Notes under the pieces: generated by a model
The model's database searches: none
Seen by the model: the letters and a program-made list of their open reading frames with translations, nothing else
What the model was told of the DNA's origin: nothing
Made by a program: the position numbers and the translations under genes
Virus record (IMG/VR): IMGVR_UViG_3300006080_000302
Span: 1 to 44,060 of that record
Length of the DNA stretch: 44,060 nt
Strand: one strand, 5' to 3'
From: a virus
Part shown: positions 1-8,235 of the stretch, one piece after another
Numbering within the stretch: position 1 is the stretch's first letter
How the letters are laid out: every line of letters begins with the position of its first letter

Positions 1-282
1 TAAATTATTGATTAACTCATCGACTGTTAGAGTATTGTCATCATCAGATTCTATGTCCGTTTGGTCTCTTAATATAGCGCGAAGGCGAGCATGATGCGTG
101 TCCTTTAAGGATCGAAATATATTTCCATCTGGTCGCGGTCTAATTCTAAGATATCGGAAATTAACGATATGTGACGAAATCTCTGCATTATATTCATCCC
201 GCATCTTAAGACTATCAATCCTGAATTTATACCGAAATAACTCAAATTTATCTATTCCTACAGGTTTCTCTACTTTGTTCAT
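1..282 (-). CDS. Hypothetical protein, 3' end cut by window edge
   Basis: An open frame of 94 codons runs from an ATG at 282 down to base 1 with no stop, so the C-terminus lies outside the window. The ATG overlaps the stop of the preceding gene in an ATGA arrangement, which suggests translational coupling. The protein is charged, with an Arg-rich middle (RYLRIRPRPDG) and an acidic C-terminal part. I do not recognise a family. The coupled start and sustained open frame support a real gene. Confidence 0.6.
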   Translation of the reverse strand, partial: MNKVEKPVGIDKFELFRYKFRIDSLKMRDEYNAEISSHIVNFRYLRIRPRPDGNIFRSLKDTHHARLRAILRDQTDIESDDDNTLTVDELINNL

Positions 283-482
283 CTTTTGTACAGTCTATCA
301 TCAAATAAATGTTCTTGTGAACCCCAGCCAAAATGTTCACCACGCAATACAGATGTAAATCCATCTATAAATTCCTTTGGCCATACGGTCTTTCCATCCG
401 GGCGGCCTACGACCGTCTTCTTAAAATCAAATACACATCCTTCCAAAGCTGCATTTACCCCATACCAATATTCTGATTTCAT
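279..482 (-). CDS. Small hypothetical protein, 67 aa
   Basis: A short soluble protein rich in aromatic residues (MKSEYWYGVN, then a Gly/Trp-rich stretch HFGWGSQ). No signal peptide, membrane segment or known motif is visible. It lies 12 bases downstream of the DNA polymerase gene and overlaps the next gene by ATGA, so it is probably co-transcribed with the polymerase. A Shine-Dalgarno-like AGGAG precedes the ATG. Function unknown. Confidence 0.6.
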   Translation of the reverse strand: MKSEYWYGVNAALEGCVFDFKKTVVGRPDGKTVWPKEFIDGFTSVLRGEHFGWGSQEHLFDDRLYKR

Positions 483-494
483 ATAAATCTCCTG

Positions 495-3167
495 TTAAAA
501 TTCAAACAAATCTGAGAATGTATTCTTAGATTCTGCTTTTGTTAAATCCCATTTCAATACGCCAATTAAGTTTTTAACTTTTTTCGTAATAATTGCCTCT
601 TCCATTCCGTCGTCATCAAACGATAACTCTTTGAACCAATCCGGAATACGATGTTCGTCTGTAGGATACCCAATGCTAGTAATACCTAACGGATTCGTCT
701 TTAACTTACATACAATGGTTTTCATCCCGTCTGATATTTCCATACTATGGGCATCAGCATTCATCTTACGTATTCTGTTCCAATTAATAGCTGCCAACGC
801 ATGTCCAATTCTACATTTTCCTGTCTTTTCAAATAACGCAGTATGTCGTGTAAGATTATTAACACGCTTGGGTGTTCCTTTTCTCCAACTCGGCATTGCT
901 CTAAATTCTGTTCTGAATTCAATAATTCTATCAATAACATCTGCTTCTTTGCCACCAGTCAATACCATTAGCAATATTTCTTTTAGGAACTCTTGCATAT
1001 ACGCTGGAGTATCACTTCGCTTTAAATCTAAACCCATCGCCTTAATTTTACCACGTCCACCATCAGCATCTGTTCTGGTACCCTCGTCATCAAATACTAA
1101 AATAGCATAACGCTTCTTAGTAATAAAAATACCCGACTCTCCAACAATCTCACGTCCTGACGCAATAATTTTGCCTAACTCAAGTGTAGTACTAAATGAT
1201 TGATTCATATAAGCAGGAAAACTATCATTTACCTCCTCACATACCGCATCATAAAATTTAATGATAGTATCTTTATCCCACGCAATTTCATTAGATTCTA
1301 TCTCCTCTTTAAGTATAGGATAAGCACTAAAATACGCAGAGTCGGTATCACCATATACAATGGATTTACCAACATGATCATATTCTCCAGCAATTACCTC
1401 ATTGACTTTCGCTGCCATGTGTTTGGCAATGCATCGACCAGTTAATGTCGTACTTTGTCCCAATCTCTCATCAAAGAATCTACTGCCAGGATTAAGCAAT
1501 GCGCCATATAACGAGTTAAGGTTAATCTTCTTTACTAGCTGTCGTTTATCCCAAAACTCGATGTCTTTCTTAGTCGTAGCATCGCGCTTTTTCTTTTGTA
1601 GCACTTTGCGTTCAGAGTACCATTTATCCAATAACCCAGGTATAACACCAACAGTATCATATCTAAATATAGTGCCATTTGCTGTTAATAGCCATGGTTG
1701 ATGTCCTTCGAAAATCATTTCATAAATTTCATCACCAGTAAGTTCATATGTCTCACCGTTCTCGAAGTCAACATGTAAAACTTCCATCTTATCACGTTCC
1801 ATTACAAGATCATACTCAAGAGCGGCAAATTTCCCCTCCCATGCTTTTGCTACTTCGTATAGTTCTTTACCAGTTTCAGGATCCTTTCCTTTTACGAATG
1901 ATTTAATCATTGGCATGGTCTTTGTGTGTCTGATTTGCCCAACAATTGTTTCTGTACTCATATTACAACTACGTAGAATACTTGGATATAGTGAATTCAA
2001 GTCAATACTTCCAATCCAGGAATGTACTCCTTTATCAGGTGTAGCTACATATGCTCCAGCCGCCGGTAATGGCTTTTCCTTTGTTCTATCTTTATCAGGA
2101 ACAATAAGTCCACGACTATGTGCTTCGTTTACAATCGCTTGGTCTGTTTGTGCTACCGCGCCCATTGTTGTTTGAAGTAACACTAAATTGGAGTGTGCTA
2201 ACACATTTGCCAAATCAATAAACTGTAACTTCTCATTTAAGTCAACTAACAGGTCTACGTCTTGTCTATTGTATTCAATAAATGTTTCAAAGTCTTGATT
2301 ATACAATTGGTCCAATGTACCTTCGTATGCTACCTTATGTTCGCCTAATTCATATTCACCAATGGCATCTAAACTATAACTGTGCATTTCATGGTATGTG
2401 TACTTTTGATATAACAATAAGTAGTCTAAATGTACCCTACCTTGTATCTCATATGTGTTGTTAACCTTTCCATACTTTGTTACTTTTTTATTCTTAGGAA
2501 ACTTCCCCCAAAGACAAAACTTTCGGGTATGGCTCTTGCTTAATACTAATGTGACTCTATTAACAAGGTATGGTATATCGAATCCTTCACTGTTCCACCC
2601 AGTCAATACATCAACATCGTCGATTAAATCTAAAAATGCCTCAAGCAATTCTTCTTCAGTATCAAATAAGATTGTATCATCAAACTTATTACATATATCT
2701 TGAGCTTGTTCTTTAGTCAACGTATCCGGCTTAATAGTTAGACATATAGTTTGTTTAAGCCATGATAAGTGTAGAGCAATAGCCGTAACCTTATTAAAAG
2801 GGTCGTCTGGAGGAGCAAATCCTCTCTCCTTACTAAAGTCCACCTCAATATCGAAGTAACCAATGTTCAATTCTGGAACTTCAGCATCCATATAGTTTGA
2901 AGATAAACACCTAAACACTGGATTAATGTCACTCTCAAATAATCCATAATGTTTATGCATATTTTTCTCTGCCTTAAACTTCTTTCCAGAATTACATACT
3001 ACACGAGACAGATTATCTCCAAATATACTCGTAAATTTGCCTTTTGGATTTTTATAGTAAAAGGTATGGCGTGCTGGAAATTCAACATATTTCCTTTCTC
3101 CATTTACCCGTTCAACCGCATGAATAATATCATGATTGTAATCTAAATATGCATCAACGTAACTCAA
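495..3167 (-). CDS. 43: Family B DNA polymerase, T4 gp43-like
   Basis: The replicative polymerase with proofreading. All expected motifs occur in order: exonuclease ExoI YFDIEVD (about 104-110), ExoII GWNSEGFDIPY (190-200), ExoIII YNRQDVDLL (299-307), polymerase motif A DLNSLYPS (389-396), motif B KKINLNSLYG (546-555) and motif C YGDTDS (605-610). The length, 890 aa, matches the T4-like enzyme at about 900. The start is a TTG codon at 3167 preceded by AGGAG, and no good ATG lies nearby upstream. The exonuclease carboxylates and the catalytic Asp pair are intact, so it should be active. The small genes around it are ones often linked to replication and late transcription. Confidence 0.97.
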   Translation of the reverse strand: MSYVDAYLDYNHDIIHAVERVNGERKYVEFPARHTFYYKNPKGKFTSIFGDNLSRVVCNSGKKFKAEKNMHKHYGLFESDINPVFRCLSSNYMDAEVPELNIGYFDIEVDFSKERGFAPPDDPFNKVTAIALHLSWLKQTICLTIKPDTLTKEQAQDICNKFDDTILFDTEEELLEAFLDLIDDVDVLTGWNSEGFDIPYLVNRVTLVLSKSHTRKFCLWGKFPKNKKVTKYGKVNNTYEIQGRVHLDYLLLYQKYTYHEMHSYSLDAIGEYELGEHKVAYEGTLDQLYNQDFETFIEYNRQDVDLLVDLNEKLQFIDLANVLAHSNLVLLQTTMGAVAQTDQAIVNEAHSRGLIVPDKDRTKEKPLPAAGAYVATPDKGVHSWIGSIDLNSLYPSILRSCNMSTETIVGQIRHTKTMPMIKSFVKGKDPETGKELYEVAKAWEGKFAALEYDLVMERDKMEVLHVDFENGETYELTGDEIYEMIFEGHQPWLLTANGTIFRYDTVGVIPGLLDKWYSERKVLQKKKRDATTKKDIEFWDKRQLVKKINLNSLYGALLNPGSRFFDERLGQSTTLTGRCIAKHMAAKVNEVIAGEYDHVGKSIVYGDTDSAYFSAYPILKEEIESNEIAWDKDTIIKFYDAVCEEVNDSFPAYMNQSFSTTLELGKIIASGREIVGESGIFITKKRYAILVFDDEGTRTDADGGRGKIKAMGLDLKRSDTPAYMQEFLKEILLMVLTGGKEADVIDRIIEFRTEFRAMPSWRKGTPKRVNNLTRHTALFEKTGKCRIGHALAAINWNRIRKMNADAHSMEISDGMKTIVCKLKTNPLGITSIGYPTDEHRIPDWFKELSFDDDGMEEAIITKKVKNLIGVLKWDLTKAESKNTFSDLFEF

Positions 3168-3176
3168 TCCACTCTC

Positions 3177-3485
3177 CTAAAATAATCCTAATGATCGACA
3201 AAGGCCAACAATACCAAATAGCACAAAATATGCGTTTATCAGCATAGGCCAAAATATTTCTCTGCGGTAATATGCGTATACACCAGCTACCGATCCAATT
3301 ATTTGAATCGGATAATAAATGATCATATCACTCGCTGGTATACCATCTTTTGAAACGATTGCTAAGAATGTATTTACAGTTATTACGATTGTTACCGCAA
3401 CAACCTCAAAATAAAACGCAACCCTGTCCGAGTGATAACTTTGATTAAAATAATCTACAGTTATTTCCCGTATCTTTGATGTCAC
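3177..3485 (-). CDS. Small integral membrane protein, 102 aa
   Basis: Three hydrophobic segments are visible: about residues 25-45 (FEVVAVTIVITVNTFLAIV), 54-72 and 78-98, the last two separated by a YYRRE loop. This suggests an inner-membrane protein. The start codon overlaps the stop of the upstream dsbA-like gene by one base, and the gene ends 10 bases before the polymerase start, so all three form one operon. The YYRR plus aromatic helix layout faintly resembles small PnuC-like or other transporter fragments, but I cannot assign a family. Confidence 0.7.
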   Translation of the reverse strand: MTSKIREITVDYFNQSYHSDRVAFYFEVVAVTIVITVNTFLAIVSKDGIPASDMIIYYPIQIIGSVAGVYAYYRREIFWPMLINAYFVLFGIVGLCRSLGLF

Positions 3486-3739
3486 TAAACGTTACGCCCA
3501 ACCACATCTAAAATAGTTTCTAATTCATCAAACTCGTCGCGATGTTTGTGTAACTCTGCCTTGAAGGCTACTTTAATTGCCTTGTTTAATATTGATGGCT
3601 TAAGATCCAGTTCTTCAGCGACAGCATTGACTGTGTCCTTTAGGCCTTCTCTAAGCATAGCTTCTTCTTGTTTTACTTGGATTCCGTCAGTGATTAATCT
3701 CTTCAATTTATCAATATCTGGCTGTGAAAATGTAGGCAT
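3485..3739 (-). CDS. dsbA: DsbA-like double-stranded DNA-binding protein
   Basis: An 84-aa charged, helical protein without cysteines. Its length and layout (N-terminal helical region, then a long basic/acidic helix around KAIKVAFKAELHKHRDEFDE) match the T4-like DsbA family, small proteins that bind dsDNA near late promoters and assist late transcription. A perfect host-type promoter lies just upstream (3771-3799), so it should be expressed early, ahead of the polymerase in the same operon. The family call is by eye and moderately secure. It could be another small helical DNA-binding protein. Confidence 0.55.
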   Translation of the reverse strand: MPTFSQPDIDKLKRLITDGIQVKQEEAMLREGLKDTVNAVAEELDLKPSILNKAIKVAFKAELHKHRDEFDELETILDVVGRNV

Positions 3740-3770
3740 TGTTATCTCCGTGTTATATTATATTAACACT

Positions 3771-3799
3771 ATTATAACAAAGTTTTAGGTATATGTCAA
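3771..3799 (-). promoter_or_regulatory. Sigma70-type early promoter
   Basis: On the minus strand TTGACA, a 17-base spacer and TATAAT occur with exact consensus hexamers. The -10 box lies about 32 bases upstream of the dsbA-like ATG. It probably drives dsbA, the membrane protein, DNA polymerase and the following small genes using host RNA polymerase. Confidence 0.85.
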
Positions 3800-3804
3800 G
3801 TAGA

Positions 3805-4050
3805 TTACTTCTTGTTTTTGACTTGTTGTTCTAACTTATCTAAGCGATCGCTTATTTCTGGATATCTTTCGTAAAACTCGTTGACCGATTCTAATTGTTT
3901 GATATTATATCTACTAGTGGCCCATGATAACATACTATCGACTTTCTTAAAGAACCATATGCCTAATTTTGTATCCTCAAACCATGCTGCAAAAGCACTG
4001 GTGAGTATACCAACTAATAATGTCTTTAATAACCAATACCAAAATATCAT
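3805..4050 (-). CDS. Small membrane-anchored coiled-coil protein, 81 aa
   Basis: One hydrophobic segment (MIFWYWLLKTLLVGILTSAF, residues 1-20) is followed by an amphipathic stretch and a charged C-terminal helix (ISDRLDKLEQQVKNKK) with heptad-like spacing. This predicts an N-terminally anchored protein with a cytoplasmic or periplasmic coiled coil. It sits 3 bases downstream of a candidate virion gene, so the two are likely co-expressed. No family recognised. Confidence 0.65.
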   Translation of the reverse strand: MIFWYWLLKTLLVGILTSAFAAWFEDTKLGIWFFKKVDSMLSWATSRYNIKQLESVNEFYERYPEISDRLDKLEQQVKNKK

Positions 4051-4053
4051 TTA

Positions 4054-5271
4054 TTATCCTTCTCTACCAATAGCGTATTTGCCAACAATTGTTGCATCTT
4101 CACCATCTTCTAAATATTTAGAAGAGTAAATTAGTATATCAGGGCCATCGACTTGTACTCTAACGTGTCCTACCGGTGACGTATTTGCTTCTGCTTGAAA
4201 TCCATCAGCTTGTAATATTCTTGCAAAGTCAAATAATTCATAACGGTTCTCAACTGCATCTGTAATGATAGTAACGACTCGTTCTACATCACTATCACTA
4301 TCTTCTGATATGGTCTGATGGTTGTCATCGTTGTCATTGTCAGTTTTGTCATCGTTGTCCCACCATCCTTTTTCTATCATCCAATTCTTGAACATTTCTT
4401 CTCGTTCAGTCCGATATAAATAGTCCCACTTAGAATCACCTGACTTGATTGGCTTATCTAATAGATAGTTCCACTGAGGATCATTAGAGCTTGGCGGAGT
4501 TTCTGGTTTCAATAGTTTTGAGTCTGAAGCCGGAATACCATCTCTAGCATGTGTTTCTGATATCGACTCAGTAGCGGTAAGTTTTTTGCCAGCACCGACA
4601 CCGATGCCTGCTCCAGCAACTACCGGGGTGGCCTTTTTAGCTGTTGATAATACTGTCTGCCCTGCCTTTGTTTTTGTTGCCTGTTTGGCAACCTTGCCTG
4701 CCCCAACCAGTGCCTTGCCTGTCCCAAATAACGCTAAATTAATTGGATCCAATATCATATTAAAAGGAACACTAGCAACATAAGATGCGTGATCGGCAAA
4801 ACCTTTTCTATCTCCCCAACTTACTGATTGACCATCAGGAGCGTCGCCTTGTAACGGTTTGTCGCCCCTCCATGCATCTTCAAAATCAAAGTTTTTCTCG
4901 TGATTCCATCCTTGCTTGGCATAATCCATACTCCAGAAAACAGGATCAGCGACCCAACCTTGTATTGAGTTTCCTAAACGATCAGCATGCATAAGTCCTG
5001 CTAGAATTTTTTGACCTGTTGGAGTATTGATCTTTTCAGCTGCCCATTCGCCTGCTTCAGTACCCACACTTTTTGCCCATGCTACTATTTCCTCTTTGGC
5101 ATTATCCATCGAGCTAGATTTGATATTATCATTTACTCCCGAGGGCAATGTTGATTCTGCTACCTTCGCTTCAGCTATGTGTTTAATCACTGATACATAT
5201 CTATCAGCATATGCTTCTAAAAATTGATCTGTGTCATTAATTAATTCTTCAGGTTTCTTATTATGTTTCAT
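4054..5271 (-). CDS. Candidate virion-internal protein, 405 aa
   Basis: The protein has an N-terminal helical region, a central Gly/Ala/Lys-rich hydrophobic block (about residues 180-235), an acidic Asp/Asn-rich linker (about 300-325) and a compact C-terminal domain of about 75 aa (VERVVTIITDAV onward). This layout of small-residue hydrophobic block plus disordered charged linkers is shared with the genes at 5283-6011 and 11538-12827 and is typical of head-internal or ejected proteins. It is the first gene upstream of the small membrane protein and follows the M(K/R)INEII genes. Function is inferred from context only. Confidence 0.6.
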   Translation of the reverse strand: MKHNKKPEELINDTDQFLEAYADRYVSVIKHIAEAKVAESTLPSGVNDNIKSSSMDNAKEEIVAWAKSVGTEAGEWAAEKINTPTGQKILAGLMHADRLGNSIQGWVADPVFWSMDYAKQGWNHEKNFDFEDAWRGDKPLQGDAPDGQSVSWGDRKGFADHASYVASVPFNMILDPINLALFGTGKALVGAGKVAKQATKTKAGQTVLSTAKKATPVVAGAGIGVGAGKKLTATESISETHARDGIPASDSKLLKPETPPSSNDPQWNYLLDKPIKSGDSKWDYLYRTEREEMFKNWMIEKGWWDNDDKTDNDNDDNHQTISEDSDSDVERVVTIITDAVENRYELFDFARILQADGFQAEANTSPVGHVRVQVDGPDILIYSSKYLEDGEDATIVGKYAIGREG

Positions 5272-5282
5272 ATTAATTCCTA

Positions 5283-6011
5283 TTATTTCTTGGGCTTATT
5301 GCCGCTGTTGTAGTGGCGTAAATTACCATGTCGACCAATGATTCTTGCTTTTCTCTTTTTTACAGCTTTGAGCCTTTTCAGTTCAATGTCATATTCGCTT
5401 GGTTTATCCAAAAATCGATTATCAGGTGTTTTGTTTTTCTCATTTTGCTTCTTTAACTGTGCTAGATCGGAAGCTAGTTTGTCTTGTTGTATATGATACA
5501 CCTTTTCAGCATCTGCCCAATCATAACCTGGATCGATCGTAGGATCATTGCCCTTCTCATGATGTGACCATATTTCCCTACCTTTGGCGTCGCCTTCCTT
5601 GCCAATACCATTGAAGTGATCTTCGTCGTTTTGTTTAATTTGTAGAGCACGATCAGGACCTATATCGATCATCGGGATGTCTGACCCATCATCAACATCT
5701 GGTTTAGATTCTGCTGGCGCGTGAGCATCATAGGCATCTAACCCGCCGAGTAACGCCACCGAGGGGAGTGGCTTGCTCAATACGTCCAATGTCTTCATCG
5801 ATCCATGCCCGGTGGCCTTCACTACTGGGTTTTGTCCAAACTTAGATTGTGCTATCTTTTTGCCGATAGCCTTGATACCGTTTATTGCCGGGCGGGCAAA
5901 TCTTGCTGCCGCGGCTGCAACAGCTGGAGCTGCCGCAATCGCACCATATACAAGTGGGATGACTTCATCTAGTTGTTCTCTGTCTTCTGATATAATTTCA
6001 TTAATTTTCAT
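5283..6011 (-). CDS. Candidate head-internal protein with capsid-targeting leader, 242 aa
   Basis: It begins MKINEIISED, a short amphipathic leader ending in I-x-E, the cleavage signature of T4-type prohead protease gp21 and similar to the targeting peptides of T4 internal proteins. An Ala-rich hydrophobic segment (about 20-40) and a basic stretch follow, then a disordered charged region and a Lys/Arg-rich C-terminus. A Shine-Dalgarno AAGGA precedes the ATG. The gene lies 22 bases downstream of another protein with an almost identical leader. Targeting to the prohead is inferred; the protein body matches nothing I know. Confidence 0.6.
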   Translation of the reverse strand: MKINEIISEDREQLDEVIPLVYGAIAAAPAVAAAAARFARPAINGIKAIGKKIAQSKFGQNPVVKATGHGSMKTLDVLSKPLPSVALLGGLDAYDAHAPAESKPDVDDGSDIPMIDIGPDRALQIKQNDEDHFNGIGKEGDAKGREIWSHHEKGNDPTIDPGYDWADAEKVYHIQQDKLASDLAQLKKQNEKNKTPDNRFLDKPSEYDIELKRLKAVKKRKARIIGRHGNLRHYNSGNKPKK

Positions 6012-6033
6012 ATATTGTCCTTATGTCATCGTA

Positions 6034-6510
6034 CTAAAACGGCATCTTCCATAAATTGACATCAATAGTGCCGCCATCTTTATATTCACCCCAAGCTTGG
6101 AGCGTAGGTAAGAAGTACTCTGAATATGGCACATTCTTCTTAATTTTATGCATAATTGCCTTTCTATTTTGTCTTACAAATTCCCTATAAGATAACATCT
6201 CGGCGTCAGTTTTAGGCACTCTGAACTTCAGTTTTAATCGCGGATACTGATGTGTTACAGGTAATGTTGGATGTGTAATCACTTCCGTTCCTCTATCTGG
6301 CTTTGTTCCACTATAATCAAAAACATCAAATGCGTTTTCTGAAACTGTACGCTTCTTAGATTTGCTTTTCTTTTTCGCCGCAGGAGACAACCAACTGGCT
6401 GTTGTATTGTCCATTCGTTTGATAGTCCCACCCAATGGCGCTGTTACTGATGCTATATTTCCAGCTATCGTGCCACCATCATCTTCAGTTATAATTTCAT
6501 TAATTCTCAT
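6034..6510 (-). CDS. Candidate head-internal protein with capsid-targeting leader, 158 aa
   Basis: The N-terminus MRINEIITEDD is nearly identical to that of the next gene downstream (MKINEIISED), although the proteins differ afterwards. A basic cluster (AAKKKSKSKKR, about 45-55) and a C-terminal domain with YPRLKLKFRVP follow. Cleavage after the Glu of I-x-E would fit a T4-like prohead protease. A late promoter box GATAAATA stands exactly 5 bases before the ATG, so the transcript may be leaderless. Function beyond packaging is unknown. Confidence 0.6.
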   Translation of the reverse strand: MRINEIITEDDGGTIAGNIASVTAPLGGTIKRMDNTTASWLSPAAKKKSKSKKRTVSENAFDVFDYSGTKPDRGTEVITHPTLPVTHQYPRLKLKFRVPKTDAEMLSYREFVRQNRKAIMHKIKKNVPYSEYFLPTLQAWGEYKDGGTIDVNLWKMPF

Positions 6511-6515
6511 ACCAT

Positions 6516-6523
6516 TATTTATC
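6516..6523 (-). promoter_or_regulatory. T4-type late promoter, 5 bases before ATG
   Basis: The minus strand carries GATAAATA, one base off the T4 late box TATAAATA, followed by ATGGT and then the ATG of the gene ending at 6034. T4 late transcripts start about 5-7 bases after this box, so the mRNA would begin at or next to the start codon. Confidence 0.6.
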
Positions 6524-6529
6524 TATGCA

Positions 6530-7300
6530 TCAATAGTTCTGTGTCACACTCATGAGCTTTAAAACATTTTCCCATGTCTTGGGAACATTTACAATTAAGT
6601 GTATTGAATTATTCATCCAACTATGAGTTCTATGTGTTTTTCGTGTATCTACATAGTACGCTTTTCCTGGAACGATTGGCCATGTTCTGCCATCCACTTC
6701 AAATTCATACGCATCTGATGCACATGTCCTACTTAAAAAAGCAACAATTCTAAATGTATCACGAGTCAACTGTGGATTGTCTTTATGTGGAGGGAACCAC
6801 CCGCCTGCGTTGGTTTTTACTAACATTGTTCTTCCTAATGGTGCAAAAAAACCTAACATACCATGTACCGACGTCAAATCATGATATAATTCAGTCGGGT
6901 GTGACATTTCAACTTCCTTAACCTTTCGTTTATGTAGTTTTCTAATCTCTGGCATACTTACACTACAATCATATGAATCTCCTTGTACTGTAGTTAAACT
7001 CAATCCTTCACGATCATTGGATATCCCTTCTCGTCTTAAATATGGTACCCATTTATCAGAATATTTTTTCACCTCGCCACTAAACTGTCCTATATTGAAT
7101 TCATATTGTAATGGCTCCCAAGAACTCAATGCTTGTAATTGTAATTCACATTTTATATCTTCTTCAGACGGTTCATACTTTGTACGATTACTCTCCAGCC
7201 ACTTAGCATAGTAATTGCCCTGAGTAGTATGATCTGCCTTTGGTATTAGATTTAGTGGCTTGCCATCCTTATCAAATTTTTGTAAATCAATATCTTTCAT
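6530..7300 (-). CDS. Putative Fe(II)/2-oxoglutarate dioxygenase (AspH-like), 256 aa
   Basis: The C-terminal half resembles aspartyl/asparaginyl beta-hydroxylase-type dioxygenases. An HxD metal motif is visible at H172-K-D174 (GWFPPHKD), a strand-rich region with YEFEVDGRTW follows, and the distal His is likely H223 or H226 in KTHRTHSW. The usual 2OG-binding Arg after the distal His is not obvious (H234 instead). The N-terminal 130 residues are unassigned. The start overlaps the stop of the upstream gene (ATGA). The substrate could be a protein, a glycan precursor or a nucleotide. It is one of up to three dioxygenase-like genes here. Confidence 0.6.
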   Translation of the reverse strand: MKDIDLQKFDKDGKPLNLIPKADHTTQGNYYAKWLESNRTKYEPSEEDIKCELQLQALSSWEPLQYEFNIGQFSGEVKKYSDKWVPYLRREGISNDREGLSLTTVQGDSYDCSVSMPEIRKLHKRKVKEVEMSHPTELYHDLTSVHGMLGFFAPLGRTMLVKTNAGGWFPPHKDNPQLTRDTFRIVAFLSRTCASDAYEFEVDGRTWPIVPGKAYYVDTRKTHRTHSWMNNSIHLIVNVPKTWENVLKLMSVTQNY

Positions 7301-7521
7301 TTTTCAATATCCTTAATGTTATAAATAAGTTGCTTACTTATTCTTCGATCATTCTTCTTACTACTATTAACTGCTTTTTTCTTCTTAGCCATAGCCTTTC
7401 TTGATGTGGCCTTATCAGTGCCATCATCACCCGCCCAATTTTTTGAATCTTCGGTTGATACACTATTCATTGGTCCATGTATATCCTGTATATCTTGATC
7501 TGTAAATTTTTTTGTAGACAT
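7297..7521 (-). CDS. Small Lys-rich hypothetical protein, 74 aa
   Basis: The start is taken at the ATG at 7521 (MSTKKFTDQD). The longer frame to 7611 would overlap the upstream GNAT gene by about 80 bases and has no ribosome-binding site. The protein has an acidic N-terminal half and a basic Ala/Lys-rich block (KAMAKKKKAVNSSKKNDRR). It looks disordered and may bind nucleic acid or be packaged. It overlaps the next gene by ATGA. No family recognised. Confidence 0.5.
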   Translation of the reverse strand: MSTKKFTDQDIQDIHGPMNSVSTEDSKNWAGDDGTDKATSRKAMAKKKKAVNSSKKNDRRISKQLIYNIKDIEK

Positions 7522-7532
7522 AATATTACTTA

Positions 7533-7916
7533 TTAAATAAAATTCATGCGCATATTCGCTTTTTGTGCTACTCGTATACTGGCCACATTGTCCGGAGACA
7601 CCACGCACCATAGTTGACTATCGCCAAATTCTATCAATGCCAGCTTTACTGCTTCAGTTGCTATCCCTTTGTTTTGGTATTGATGTGCGATAAAATACGC
7701 TGTTTCACAAGTCTCTTTAACTTCTATTGCTCCAACTAATATCCCCTCATTTAAGAATATACCCCACGTATTATAATTAATTATAAAATTCAATGCAGCT
7801 TGTCGATTAAACGGCCATTCTATTTGTGCCAGAATGGCAATATCTTTCTTAACAATAGTTTGTAGGTGATATATGTCTGATTCTTTTAATCGTCTAATAG
7901 AAATACGTATTGCCAT
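7533..7916 (-). CDS. GNAT family N-acetyltransferase (RimJ/RimL-like), 127 aa
   Basis: The GNAT pattern is clear: an N-terminal strand with RISIRRLKESDI, a central EVKETCETAYFIAHQYQNKG segment corresponding to the acetyl-CoA loop (Q/R-x-x-G-x-A as YQNKGIATEAV), and a C-terminal SPDNVASIRVAQKANM signature typical of RimJ/RimL enzymes acting on protein N-termini. The start is set at 7916 (MAIRISIRR) because a late promoter box lies exactly 5 bases before that ATG. The upstream ATG at 7970 would extend into the divergent promoter region. The substrate is unknown, possibly N-terminal amines or sugars. Confidence 0.75.
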   Translation of the reverse strand: MAIRISIRRLKESDIYHLQTIVKKDIAILAQIEWPFNRQAALNFIINYNTWGIFLNEGILVGAIEVKETCETAYFIAHQYQNKGIATEAVKLALIEFGDSQLWCVVSPDNVASIRVAQKANMRMNFI

Positions 7917-7921
7917 GTAAC

Positions 7922-7929
7922 TATTTATT
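7922..7929 (-). promoter_or_regulatory. Late promoter for GNAT gene
   Basis: The minus strand reads AATAAATA, then GTTAC, then ATG. The 5-base distance is the same as at four other genes in the window. The box overlaps a plus-strand box at 7929-7936, forming a near-palindromic divergent pair. Confidence 0.55.
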
Positions 7930-7936
7930 ATAAATA
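7929..7936 (+). promoter_or_regulatory. Late promoter (TATAAATA), rightward
   Basis: An exact T4 late box on the plus strand, 32 bases before the ATG at 7969. It should drive the DUF6356-like gene and the overlapping 2OG dioxygenase gene. Confidence 0.65.
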
Positions 7937-7968
7937 GTAGCATATAATTATTATTCAAGTGTGGTAAC

Positions 7969-8235
7969 ATGATAAAATGGATAAAACAAGCAAAACATCA
8001 TCTGGACGAAGAAACTGGTTGGACATATTCTTACCATCTAATTCATAGTATAAAGAACAGTTGGTTATTAGTCAAAATAGCATTTAAAAGTTTAGCACAT
8101 GGATTATTTCCGTGGATATGGAAAGCTGATAGCCCAATTGCTGTCATAAAACTATATCATCAAATAATGAAAATAGAACACATTAAAAAGATGGACAAAC
8201 TTAATGATATACCTAAAAAAGATAGATATAAATGA
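7969..8235 (+). CDS. DUF6356-like small protein, 88 aa
   Basis: The sequence WIKQAKHHLDEETGWTYSYH followed by LLVKIAFKSLAHGLFPWIWK matches the small DUF6356 pattern (basic start, His-rich helix, then an ALxHGLFPxxF signature). These proteins are short and partly membrane-associated, and have been seen in proteobacteria and phages without a known function. The stop overlaps the start of the dioxygenase gene at 8232 (ATGA), which links the two. Confidence 0.65.
   Translation: MIKWIKQAKHHLDEETGWTYSYHLIHSIKNSWLLVKIAFKSLAHGLFPWIWKADSPIAVIKLYHQIMKIEHIKKMDKLNDIPKKDRYK

Noticed and set aside
631-1110. Plus-strand open frames opposite DNA polymerase, including a 159-aa frame
   Set aside because: They are antisense shadows of a gene with complete polymerase motifs, and have no promoter, ribosome-binding site or recognisable protein.
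7522-7611. N-terminal extension of the small Lys-rich gene starting MVRGVSGQ
   Set aside because: It overlaps the end of the GNAT gene and has no ribosome-binding site. The internal ATG at 7521 gives a cleaner start.
7533-7916. GNAT protein as a leucyl/phenylalanyl-tRNA-protein transferase that would feed ClpS
   Set aside because: The transferase has a related fold, but the SPDNVASIRVAQKANM end and small size are those of RimJ/RimL-type acetyltransferases. No Aat signature is seen.
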